Origin: a virus
Virus record (IMG/VR): IMGVR_UViG_3300007765_000002
Coordinates: 1-64,000 of that record
Strand: one strand, 5' to 3'
Length of the DNA stretch: 64,000 nucleotides
The notes beneath the pieces were generated by a model. That model had not been told where the DNA came from and did not search any database. It worked only from the letters and a program-made list of their open reading frames with translations. Positions 51,255 through 59,193 of this stretch are shown piece after piece; the first letter of the stretch is position 1, and each line of letters opens with the position of its first letter. Both the position numbers and the translations under genes were made by a program.

Positions 51255-52151
51255 TTAGGCTACTACACCCCAGGTTTTTCCTTTACCGTCGTCTTTCTTT
51301 TCTGGTGCTTTTTTTGCCTCTTCAGGCTTTTTCCGTTTTCCTGCGGCTTCATCCAAACCTGCTAGTTGTCTAATACGATTAACATCTTCTTCTACATTTG
51401 CTTTATATAATGCATCTTGTACAGCATCATCATTTAAAACATCTTCACCATAAGCATCTTTAATTGCAGCCCACGCACCATCGTAATCGCCTGCCATATC
51501 GTGTACTACTTTTATTGCGGCTTTGATTGCATCTTCTTTCCAACCCGGTTTTACACCTTTAGTAGGAAACTCCATGTTATCTATTTCTTTACTTTTGGCC
51601 CATCCAGCGGGTGTTTCATGAACTTCTTCTACTTCTTCTTCTACCTCTTCTTTTTCTAAAGGTTTTCTAGCACGGTGAGGAACTTCTTTCTTTGTGCGGT
51701 ATTTGACTCTAATTGCCTCTTCAACTTCCTCAGCTTCTTCTTCACTTTCAGCAATAAACTCGTCATACGCATTGCGTAATTTATTTTCTGCAGATTCCAA
51801 TGCCATTGGATTGTCACCGCCTGCTACTGGAGGATAACTTTTCTTTACCCTATGCAAGTCGTCACCTACTTTAAAAACTTCTTCTGGTGAATGAACTGTT
51901 GCTTCTGGCTCATTATCCCAACTTTCGCCTTCTGTCATACCGCAACCACATGGTGAATCACCACAGTCTGGGCATGGAGCATCATACTCTTCTTCAGGAC
52001 TTACATTTAATGCTACAGGATGAGATTGGCTCATGCCTGCTAAATTTAGCAACTCTGCTAGTTTGTTTGCATCTGTAGTAGAAATTGATGTTGTTGCGTT
52101 ATCACCGTTCTCTCCAGATGTTGTAATATTTAGGTTATATTTTGTTTCCAT
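51255..52151 (-). CDS. Acidic low-complexity protein with Cys cluster
   Basis: 298 residues: N-terminal beta part with conserved LAELLNLAGM, CPDCGDSPCGCG near ~60-70 (possible zinc site), long Glu/Lys-rich middle with EEVEEEVEE repeats, then a compact helical domain VVHDMAGDYDGAWAAIKDAYGEDVL and VNRIRQLAGLDE. No known function. Located in the terminase region. Confidence 0.55.
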   Translation of the reverse strand: METKYNLNITTSGENGDNATTSISTTDANKLAELLNLAGMSQSHPVALNVSPEEEYDAPCPDCGDSPCGCGMTEGESWDNEPEATVHSPEEVFKVGDDLHRVKKSYPPVAGGDNPMALESAENKLRNAYDEFIAESEEEAEEVEEAIRVKYRTKKEVPHRARKPLEKEEVEEEVEEVHETPAGWAKSKEIDNMEFPTKGVKPGWKEDAIKAAIKVVHDMAGDYDGAWAAIKDAYGEDVLNDDAVQDALYKANVEEDVNRIRQLAGLDEAAGKRKKPEEAKKAPEKKDDGKGKTWGVVA

Positions 52152-52152
52152 T

Positions 52153-52755
52153 TTAATTAGTTCCTACTGGTGATGTAGTACCCATCGGTGCTTTCAAAAA
52201 TTCGTCCGGCTCGTGCTCAATTTCACTACTTGGATCTTTTGCAAAATTAACCATATCAAACAATCTACCTTTGCGTTTTTCATCTTCATCTGCAAGCATC
52301 TTATCTGTGTGTTCTTGTCCAGCAGGTAAGTCGCCTTCTGATTCTGGATAATCACTATCTAATAGTGATTCTGGTTTAGCATCTGGATCCTTTTCGTCTA
52401 GTTCCTTTTGGTCTTTGTCATTTTGAACTTCTTCTGGATGATCTGGACTACGAACAACAATATGACTTTCAGGAATTCCTAACATGCTATGAATATAATT
52501 TTGTAATACGTTGGGAGTAGTAGGATATTCTAATACAATATCTACAATATAAATTTCACCAGCTCCTAAATTACCAAAATCCATTGGATGTTTTTGCATA
52601 ATTGTTTTGTTTGCTTTAGATACGCTTTTAACGCCGTATCTATTCAAACATCCTTCTAGGCGATCTAAGTGTTCGTCTGTAATATCTACAGCAAACTTCA
52701 ATCTAAAAGGATAATCTGTTTTTGCTTCTGTAATGTATTGTTTTAAACTTTTCAT
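52153..52755 (-). CDS. Leader-bearing conserved protein
   Basis: 200 residues. MKSLKQYITE-AKTDYPFRLKF: the leader is nearly the same as T4 internal proteins (MKTYQEFIAE-A). Then an alpha/beta domain (DEHLDRLEGCLNRYGVKSVSKANKTIMQ...GEIYIVDIVLEYPT) and an acidic tail. A family common in marine T4-like phages next to gp16/gp17; no activity known. Confidence 0.65.
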   Translation of the reverse strand: MKSLKQYITEAKTDYPFRLKFAVDITDEHLDRLEGCLNRYGVKSVSKANKTIMQKHPMDFGNLGAGEIYIVDIVLEYPTTPNVLQNYIHSMLGIPESHIVVRSPDHPEEVQNDKDQKELDEKDPDAKPESLLDSDYPESEGDLPAGQEHTDKMLADEDEKRKGRLFDMVNFAKDPSSEIEHEPDEFLKAPMGTTSPVGTN

Positions 52756-52784
52756 AAGGGTACTCTTTTAAGTTTTATATTACT

Positions 52785-52792
52785 TATTTATT
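52785..52792 (-). promoter_or_regulatory. Probable late promoter (AATAAATA)
   Basis: One mismatch to TATAAATA, 29 nt before the 200-residue gene. Confidence 0.45.
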
Positions 52793-52801
52793 TAAATCAC
52801 A

Positions 52802-53293
52802 CTATTTTTTATCTTTGCTGTCTTTATTTTGATCTAGGATTTGCTTAATTAGTTCGTTGCGATCTGCTACAATAGTTGCTTCTGCTTCTATTTCTAGTCC
52901 GCCAACATCCCTTTCTTGTTGATCTACACGTTGCTTCTTAATTTGCAATTCAACCATACGCAATTTCTTATCAATTTTTGCGGCTTTAGCATCAATGGCG
53001 TTCTTCATCATAGTGCCTGCTACTTCAAATATCTTACCTGCGTATCGTGCTTCTACATTCATGCCCAAATCCATTAGATCATTAAATGTTGTTATGGACT
53101 TTTCAGCAATGTTGTCCATTTCTTTATCATTAGATTCTAAATCTCTAACTAGTGGTAATGCACTATCAATTTTATCTACATCGCTTAATACTGACTGTAG
53201 TTTTGTTGCTTCTTCGGGTTTAAAGTCCGAGGGCTTCTCTTCTTCTTGCTCTGATTGTGCTAAATCAAAAAGTTCTTCTAGTTTTTTTGTCAT
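52802..53293 (-). CDS. 16: Terminase small subunit gp16
   Basis: 163 residues (T4 gp16 164). DNA recognition partner of gp17. Helical core RDLESNDKEMDNIAEKSITTFNDLMDLGMNVEARYAGKIFEVAGTMMKNAIDAKAAKIDKKLRMVELQIKK matches the family pattern (N-D-x-x..FE.A..MM..A..AK). C-terminus basic and charged. A TAAATA box lies 5 nt before ATG without ribosome site; the gene also follows the cassette by 4 nt. Confidence 0.85.
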   Translation of the reverse strand: MTKKLEELFDLAQSEQEEEKPSDFKPEEATKLQSVLSDVDKIDSALPLVRDLESNDKEMDNIAEKSITTFNDLMDLGMNVEARYAGKIFEVAGTMMKNAIDAKAAKIDKKLRMVELQIKKQRVDQQERDVGGLEIEAEATIVADRNELIKQILDQNKDSKDKK

Positions 53294-53297
53294 AACG

Positions 53298-54251
53298 TTA
53301 TTTAATCACTCCGCATACTTCTAAACATGTCTTTCGATACAATCCTTGGGAAAATTCTTTTGCTATGTTTAAAGTTTCAATATCATAAACTTCTTTTCTT
53401 TCATCTTCCCAAAAACAGCAAGGATGAATTACGCCATCTGCGCTTATAAAAAGTTGATAATGCTCATCATCGTCAGAGCACTGTAAATGATCACAAACAT
53501 TTGGATCGACATAATTATTGGAAATAATCTTATCTAAATAGGCTTTTTTATCTACTTCATTTGAAATTGCTGTGTTTTCGAATACTTGAGTCTTTACTGA
53601 GTCATATGAATTATTATCTTCATCAGGAAACTCTAATAAATATCTTTCATTAGTTTTCCAATGAAATGCCTCTGGCACATAGGGCAATTCTGTATAAAAT
53701 TCTGAAAACCCTAATTTATGAGACAATTCCCTTGCCTCTTCAACTTGGTGCTGGTTATGTTTAAACGTTAAAAATTTCCACACCGCGTGGCCGCCGGCGT
53801 CGATATATGCCTTTGCATTATCTATTATTTTATTAAAATTTGTGCCTTGTCTATAGATATGATTTGTATCCTCTAGTCCATCAATTGAGAAAGTAACTTC
53901 AAGTTGATTGCTTTTATAACTTCCTAAATCGGCCCACCAAGTCGTAGATCTTAAACTACCGCTTGTGTGCATTGAAACAAAAAATTCTCTGTTATCGAAT
54001 GATACCAATCTTAAAAGATCTTTAAGATGCTTATAGGCTGCAGGGTCTCCTCGATTTCCACATAAATGAATATTTTTTAATATATTACATTTATTAACAA
54101 AATCAATAAAAAAATCTAGATCAAGATCAATTAATTCAAAATTGTCTTTAAGTCCATATCCATTATTATTGCGCGGACATCCTGGGCAACTAGCATTACA
54201 TTTGGTTGTTGGCTCTACATGAACAATTGTTATTTTATTCCATATTTCCAT
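53298..54251 (-). CDS. Radical SAM/SPASM-type enzyme
   Basis: 317 residues. C18/C22/C25 in KCNASCPGCPRNN; IHLCGNRGDPAAYKHL and SMHTSGSLRS follow. C-terminal LQCSDDDEHYQLFISADGVIHPCCFW and ETCLEVC give extra Cys for an auxiliary cluster. Shorter paralogue of the 8.3-9.7 kb gene. Last gene of an overlapping cassette that runs into gp16. Substrate unknown. Confidence 0.85.
   Translation of the reverse strand: MEIWNKITIVHVEPTTKCNASCPGCPRNNNGYGLKDNFELIDLDLDFFIDFVNKCNILKNIHLCGNRGDPAAYKHLKDLLRLVSFDNREFFVSMHTSGSLRSTTWWADLGSYKSNQLEVTFSIDGLEDTNHIYRQGTNFNKIIDNAKAYIDAGGHAVWKFLTFKHNQHQVEEARELSHKLGFSEFYTELPYVPEAFHWKTNERYLLEFPDEDNNSYDSVKTQVFENTAISNEVDKKAYLDKIISNNYVDPNVCDHLQCSDDDEHYQLFISADGVIHPCCFWEDERKEVYDIETLNIAKEFSQGLYRKTCLEVCGVIK
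53299..53306 (-). promoter_or_regulatory. Late-type box (ATTAAATA) of gp16
   Basis: ATTAAATA-ACGTT-ATG at the end of the radical SAM gene; leaderless set. Confidence 0.45.
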
Positions 54252-55038
54252 ATAATTTTCTTAAATTTTGTGCCAATTTAATGCTATGTTTTTGTAATCG
54301 TTCGATATCAAAATTTATAGTAGTAAAATAGTCATTTAATATTGGTATTATATATTTAACATAAAAATCAATTTGAAACGCACTGTTGGGTGACATATAT
54401 CTTGCATCTTTATCAAATACGTCTAATTCAAACTCTTCACTTTCTTTATAAATTTCATATATTGGTTTTGGCGTTATAAACTTATTCCAATTTATATTAT
54501 AATATAAATGCTGTAATTCAGGTGTCTCTTTTATAAAATCAAAATTAAAAGCATAGCCAAAGAAAAAATAATATGGAATTCCATGCAACTCACACAATGT
54601 TTGTATATCTAATATTTGCTCTAGATCTTTCATGTGCTCATATATATTAGATTTAAAAACATCGTTGTAAACTTCTTTAATTACGTTATCATCACTGCTA
54701 CTGCTCGCCCAAAAACCTCTTCCATCGACGACATTAGCATCCATATCGACAATAAAATTTCGTAAATTAAAGTCTTTTATTTGAGAAAGTATTTCTTCGT
54801 TCTCTACAAATAAATCAAGTTTACCAATACTAGTCCATTGTATAATAACTGCTTCAACATCTAAGTTTTCTAATATATGTTTTTTGCAAGTGCGGCCAAT
54901 ATACTCATTGCCCACTGCTGGGCCGCCAATAGAAATGTGTTTTAATTTGTGCGTAAGTGTGGGAAAGTGTACCCAAATTGGATAATGTTTAAAGTCTCGC
55001 TGGCTAATACCACAGCCGGCTGTGATTAATTTACTCAT
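54235..55038 (-). CDS. SGNH-like protein of the cassette
   Basis: 267 residues. ITAGCGISQRDF at the start is block I (GxS-like GCGIS), ISIGGPAVGNEYI is block II; the C-terminal D-x-x-H is not evident. Related in type to the 18.7-19.9 kb protein. Overlaps both radical SAM neighbours (4 and 17 nt). An esterase-like activity is possible but key residues are incomplete. Confidence 0.55.
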   Translation of the reverse strand: MSKLITAGCGISQRDFKHYPIWVHFPTLTHKLKHISIGGPAVGNEYIGRTCKKHILENLDVEAVIIQWTSIGKLDLFVENEEILSQIKDFNLRNFIVDMDANVVDGRGFWASSSSDDNVIKEVYNDVFKSNIYEHMKDLEQILDIQTLCELHGIPYYFFFGYAFNFDFIKETPELQHLYYNINWNKFITPKPIYEIYKESEEFELDVFDKDARYMSPNSAFQIDFYVKYIIPILNDYFTTINFDIERLQKHSIKLAQNLRKLYGNME

Positions 55039-55922
55039 TTTATTTTATTATATTCTTTCCTTGTAATAACATTTCCGAGTGCATAATGATCATATTCAAT
55101 CTCTTGCGAATTACTGCTACATGCTCTACATGCTACTGGATCTGGTTTATATATATTTCCTATAAACTTATCTAAATCGCTATTATAGTCTAATCCAGTA
55201 TTTAAGTATGGTGCCCATTGTTCTTCGTTCTCTTTACCAAAAACTCTTAATGTATCTTCTAGGTTAGCAATTGCAGGGCATTTATATAATTTATTTTTAT
55301 ATATTGTTGGAGAATTTGGTGATCCACATACTCTATGTGCTCCTATATAATTGTCGTTATTTGCTGGATATATATTCGCACCTTCTCCCATGAACGGACG
55401 CCTAAATTCTCCAAACAAGTTCATATGCCATTTAATATTAGTATTCTTATCAATTAATTTAATAAGTTTATCAGGCGGATCAAACGGTATGCCATCTATT
55501 TTCCAATCAGTTTGACTTAAAAAGAATTTAATACTATCTATATATTTCTCAGGAGGAGGGCGATAGTGTAAACTAGTTTGTATTAATACATTATTAACTT
55601 CTTTACACCATTGGTATAACGCCGGACGAGACTTATAATGGAATCCATTGGTAATAAACTTAATACGAGATTTTGGAAAGTACTCCCTTACGCCATATAA
55701 CCATTGTTGGAAATCTTTGTTTAGTAGTGGTTCACCTCCCATTAGATTGATTTCTTTTGGTTTAATGCGTAGACTCCACTCCCTTAACCATTGTTCGCCC
55801 TCCTTCCAAGAAACATGTCCTTTACGATCATAATTAGACAACGTAATACAACCCTTGCAAGATAAACTACATGCATACTGTACCATTATATCAATATAAT
55901 TTAGATCATATTTTTTCATCAT
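55035..55922 (-). CDS. Radical SAM enzyme
   Basis: 295 residues. CSLSCKGC with C18/C22/C25 (same positions as two other genes), INLMGGEPLLNKDFQQWL (GGE), FITNG and, near the end, CPAIANL and CRACS for an extra cluster. Second enzyme of the cassette; differs from the other in its C-terminus, so the two probably act on different steps or targets. Confidence 0.85.
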   Translation of the reverse strand: MMKKYDLNYIDIMVQYACSLSCKGCITLSNYDRKGHVSWKEGEQWLREWSLRIKPKEINLMGGEPLLNKDFQQWLYGVREYFPKSRIKFITNGFHYKSRPALYQWCKEVNNVLIQTSLHYRPPPEKYIDSIKFFLSQTDWKIDGIPFDPPDKLIKLIDKNTNIKWHMNLFGEFRRPFMGEGANIYPANNDNYIGAHRVCGSPNSPTIYKNKLYKCPAIANLEDTLRVFGKENEEQWAPYLNTGLDYNSDLDKFIGNIYKPDPVACRACSSNSQEIEYDHYALGNVITRKEYNKIK

Positions 55923-56634
55923 TTTGTATTTTTTCTTGTAATTCTATTTGCATTTTTTCTGTAATAGTAATGTCTAAGTATTTTCCAATTTGTTCTAAAC
56001 TATTAATAATATTTTCATATTCAATACACAAGTTGTTATCTTTTTTCTTATGCTTTGTTTGTAAATCATTATTCCAATCATTTTCAAGTTGTTCTCTATT
56101 CTCATCAGTTAGTTCTTTTCCTTGAGATGCTAGAAGTATGTCAATTGTGTTCATTGAAAAGTGTGTATTAACAAACCAATCTCTATTGCCTACATCCTTT
56201 TCCAATTGCTGAAGCATACCAAAGAATTCCAACTGAGTAGGTTGGGGCTGCATCCAAACTTTATCTTTAATATTACACAAAACTCTTTTGTGGCCTTCTT
56301 CTGTTCTCGGATATAAAATGTTTACAAACTTATAATTCTTAAAATATTGTCCTACGGCATCTTCCCTGTAATGTGTAGGAACTACAACATACTTGCTGTC
56401 ATCTATTCCAGTCAAATCGCCATTATCACCGTAATCATTAAAACAACGATCAATACTAAAATCCATTCTAAGCATATGCTGATTAAAAATGTCATGTACT
56501 TTTGTACGATTGCCAACTTTTCGTCGCACTAATGTATTACATTCTTCTGCTTTGCTTATAATGTATGATAAAAATTCGCCGCCGCCGCCGTGTGGATAGC
56601 AGACAAAAATATATTTAAAACTATTGAAGGACAC
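55906..56634 (-). CDS. GG-loop (sulfotransferase/P-loop-like) phage protein
   Basis: 242 residues, GTG start. N-terminal strand-loop YIFVCYPHGGGGEFLSYII is a P-loop-like motif; KYVVVPTHYRED and CIEYENIINSLEQIGKYL follow the sulfotransferase-like fold. Paralogue in type of the 17.2-17.8 kb gene. Starts the four-gene cassette after gp4. PAPS binding is unproven. Confidence 0.6.
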   Translation of the reverse strand: MSFNSFKYIFVCYPHGGGGEFLSYIISKAEECNTLVRRKVGNRTKVHDIFNQHMLRMDFSIDRCFNDYGDNGDLTGIDDSKYVVVPTHYREDAVGQYFKNYKFVNILYPRTEEGHKRVLCNIKDKVWMQPQPTQLEFFGMLQQLEKDVGNRDWFVNTHFSMNTIDILLASQGKELTDENREQLENDWNNDLQTKHKKKDNNLCIEYENIINSLEQIGKYLDITITEKMQIELQEKIQNDEKI

Positions 56635-56645
56635 ACTATTACTTA

Positions 56646-57080
56646 TTAGCGTTTGCGGCCTTGATGAAAAATATCATCCTCTGTTACGATACGAAATTGT
56701 ATGCCTTGTCGTTGACACCATTTATAGGCTGCTTCCCATTTTGCATGGTTAACTGCGACACTTGCTTGATTATATTTACTACGGCCGGCGCGTTCTTTCA
56801 ATGTTTGGCTTTTGGGTTTTATTTCTATTAATTCTGCGCGTCTTCCGCTTTTGCCTTCGTATATGATTAAAAAATCTGGAACATAAACAGTTTGTCTGCC
56901 TGTTAAAGGATTACGATATGGAATCTTCATTGGTTCGCTTGCCCATTCAGTTACTGACGGGTGGTTGTCACAGAATTTCATAAAGGCAAACTCCCAACCA
57001 CTTCTATAAGTTGGTGAACCTTTTCCTACATATTTTTTATTATTTTTGGGAATGAATTTCCCTTGGGCATATTTTGCCAT
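56646..57080 (-). CDS. 4: Head completion protein gp4
   Basis: 144 residues (T4 gp4 150). TYRSGWEFAFMKFCDNHPSVTEWASEPMKIPYRNPLTGRQTVYVPDFLI and ELIEIKPKSQ form a nuclease-like fold (PD...EIK), the family's hallmark. Needed to finish DNA-filled heads. Followed by the GTG-start cassette gene. Confidence 0.88.
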   Translation of the reverse strand: MAKYAQGKFIPKNNKKYVGKGSPTYRSGWEFAFMKFCDNHPSVTEWASEPMKIPYRNPLTGRQTVYVPDFLIIYEGKSGRRAELIEIKPKSQTLKERAGRSKYNQASVAVNHAKWEAAYKWCQRQGIQFRIVTEDDIFHQGRKR

Positions 57081-57083
57081 AAT

Positions 57084-57491
57084 TTAAGCCAGTATTGTTC
57101 TTTTTACTGTACTATTTATTGAGCCATCTTTTTTAAAACCTAACACACTTGTTCTATTTCTTGTAGTATTACATAATATGCATAGAAGAGTATTTAATTT
57201 TATAGAATCTTTTACTTCTTCAAGTTGATTTATTAAATCTACTATATTTACATCCTGTTCTACAGCGATTTCCATTAATGTAATTGATAAATTTCTTTGA
57301 ACAGATTCTTCATAACCTCTTCCCTTTAAAAAACCGATAACAATATCATATTGGGCCGGATCAACTGATTGAACTTTTGTATAATAATTATTAAAGAACT
57401 TTTGCCTTTTGTCGTCAACACTTAATTTGCCTGAACTAGTTTCATTTATAGGTTGTGCTGTATTTTTATAATAATTTGTATAATTAGGCAT
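57084..57491 (-). CDS. Conserved virion structural protein
   Basis: 135 residues. KFFNNYYTKVQSVDPAQYDIVIGFLKGRGYEESVQRNLSITLMEIA...TTRNRTSVLGF matches, from memory, a small structural protein of marine T4-like phages next to gp4. Role in neck or baseplate not known. Ribosome site AAAGGT. Confidence 0.65.
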   Translation of the reverse strand: MPNYTNYYKNTAQPINETSSGKLSVDDKRQKFFNNYYTKVQSVDPAQYDIVIGFLKGRGYEESVQRNLSITLMEIAVEQDVNIVDLINQLEEVKDSIKLNTLLCILCNTTRNRTSVLGFKKDGSINSTVKRTILA

Positions 57492-57496
57492 TGTTA

Positions 57497-58507
57497 TTAA
57501 CCTTTAATTCCTTTAATTATTTCCTGTGCTTTTCTAACGGTGGCAGTAGGAAATGCGTGTGATGCGTTTTTAACAACCTGCTCTATTGTAGACGGCAAAG
57601 AAGACCCAAATGCAGATTGTATTAAATTCTGACTATCAAATGCTTCAATTTGTGCCGCGGTTTGTACTGCTGTATTTAATATATCATATGGATTTTTATC
57701 AGGAATAGAATCTAATACTCCACGCAACCCTGATATTATTGATTCACTGCTTGCTCCAAGTCCGTCTGCAGTGGATCCTGGAAGTCTGTCATAACCAGCA
57801 GCCCCAAAATTTGGAATCTGTGCCACGGGGATATCTGCATATGTATACGCATCATAACTTATAGCAATATTACTTTCCTTGGGACCAGAGCCGTCTGATT
57901 GATCATGGGACCCATGAGAGAATTGGGTTACGATAGGATTTTTTAAACTATATCTACTTCCTATTCCTTTTGATAAAGAATATATTTGTATTTCTTTAAT
58001 TAAATTTGTTCCTTGCAAAGTAAAGTTAGAATCTAAACCCCAACTCAATAATGCACTTGAACTTGCTTCCTGATAGGTGTCTTTTAATCCTGATGTTCTA
58101 ATACCATATTCACCATCGGCCTTATTCCCGTCAGAAGTGTAGTGGTTATAAACATTTGAAAGAAAGTTTCTAACATTATTTGCGTTATCATCATGAAATA
58201 CGATGTTTACACCGTTATACGCAACACCTGTATAATTAAAAGACTTTCTATTGTATTGTTTAAGTTCCTCTACATCAAAACTAACACCTGGTAGATCAAC
58301 AGACTTTACCATAAAGCCTACTTCATTGTCTTGATAATTTAATGTCTTTGCAGAACTATCTAAAATAAAAACACAATGATATAAAAATCTAAACTTAGGT
58401 GAAAGTCTGTAATTAGAATGTGTGTAAAGGTTACTTGCGTGGCGGTAGTCCTTCATAAAACCGCCGGCCCCAATACCACGCAAATAATTGTTAAGATACG
58501 ATGCCAT
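57497..58507 (-). CDS. Tail tube-like structural protein (gp19/gp54 family)
   Basis: 336 residues. FRFLYHCVFIL...VGFMVKSVDLPGVSFDVEELKQYNRKSFNYTGVAYNGVNIVFHDDNANNVRNFL has the tube-protein layout (strand, VKSVDLP, BxxYNRK) seen also in gp54 and gp19; SNIAISYDAYTY is the closing strand. The C-terminal ~110 residues are an Ala/Ser-rich helical extension. Probably a tube initiator or tail-end protein. Confidence 0.55.
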   Translation of the reverse strand: MASYLNNYLRGIGAGGFMKDYRHASNLYTHSNYRLSPKFRFLYHCVFILDSSAKTLNYQDNEVGFMVKSVDLPGVSFDVEELKQYNRKSFNYTGVAYNGVNIVFHDDNANNVRNFLSNVYNHYTSDGNKADGEYGIRTSGLKDTYQEASSSALLSWGLDSNFTLQGTNLIKEIQIYSLSKGIGSRYSLKNPIVTQFSHGSHDQSDGSGPKESNIAISYDAYTYADIPVAQIPNFGAAGYDRLPGSTADGLGASSESIISGLRGVLDSIPDKNPYDILNTAVQTAAQIEAFDSQNLIQSAFGSSLPSTIEQVVKNASHAFPTATVRKAQEIIKGIKG

Positions 58508-58511
58508 TAAA

Positions 58512-59120
58512 TTAGCCTGTCGCTACTGAACCTGCTCCTCTTGATACGGGCGCACCAACACCATTACCAATCGGTGTGTTCAATGCGTTATCATATCTAA
58601 TTGACATTGTAATTGTTGCTGGGTCACTTGCTGTATAAGTCAAGTCATTATAGTTTACGTTTTCAATATAGCAACCGTACAATTCCCATGTTTCTAGAAC
58701 ACCCGGGGCTGTCGCACCGTTACCACCGTCAAGTACTTCGTACTTTAGTGTAAACTTGTAATCAATACCAGATACTGAACTCATTTGCTCGAAGAAGTCG
58801 AACTGCTTCTGCATTTGTTCACCTACTCGGCGAGTCATCTCACCGTTTACATCATCACGTAGATTAATTGTAACTGGTTCCCATGTATGTTTACCAAGAA
58901 CATTAATTCTTGAGTTGTAAACATCTATAATTTGATTCTCAAAGGATGCTGTTGGTCGAGTAATATCCATTACATTCTTTGTGATTTCTGATCTCGGAGT
59001 AGTAACGCCAAAGTTTTCCATTATCGCTCTAAAGCGATATTTCAATTTCGGCATCAAAGTACCTTGAGATCCGGCTCCACTAATTGGAACTGTGAATTTT
59101 GTTAATGACGCTACGGACAT
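58512..59120 (-). CDS. 19: Tail tube protein gp19
   Basis: 202 residues (T4 gp19 163). KYRFRAIMENFGV...MDITRPTASFENQIIDVYNSRINVLGKHTWEPVTINLRDDVNGEMTRRVGEQMQKQ is the T4 tube fold; ENVNYNDLTYTASDPATITMSIRYDNA ends it. Polymerises into the tail tube. Own late promoter and ribosome site TAGGAG, after a hairpin that ends gp18. Confidence 0.9.
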   Translation of the reverse strand: MSVASLTKFTVPISGAGSQGTLMPKLKYRFRAIMENFGVTTPRSEITKNVMDITRPTASFENQIIDVYNSRINVLGKHTWEPVTINLRDDVNGEMTRRVGEQMQKQFDFFEQMSSVSGIDYKFTLKYEVLDGGNGATAPGVLETWELYGCYIENVNYNDLTYTASDPATITMSIRYDNALNTPIGNGVGAPVSRGAGSVATG

Positions 59121-59139
59121 ATTATTCTCCTATTTCTTT

Positions 59140-59147
59140 TATTTATC
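59140..59147 (-). promoter_or_regulatory. Late promoter (GATAAATA) of gp19
   Basis: One mismatch to TATAAATA, 19 nt before ATG, with TAGGAG between. Confidence 0.6.
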
Positions 59148-59153
59148 TATGTA

Positions 59154-59179
59154 TTAGGGGTGGTTTTTGCCACCCCTAA
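59154..59179 (-). terminator. Hairpin after gp18
   Basis: TTAGGGGTGG-(6 nt)-CCACCCCTAA, perfect 10-bp stem, 14 nt past the gp18 stop. No U run, so it may be an RNA-processing or attenuating hairpin more than a full terminator. Confidence 0.7.
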
Positions 59180-59193
59180 TCATTGTTTAAACT

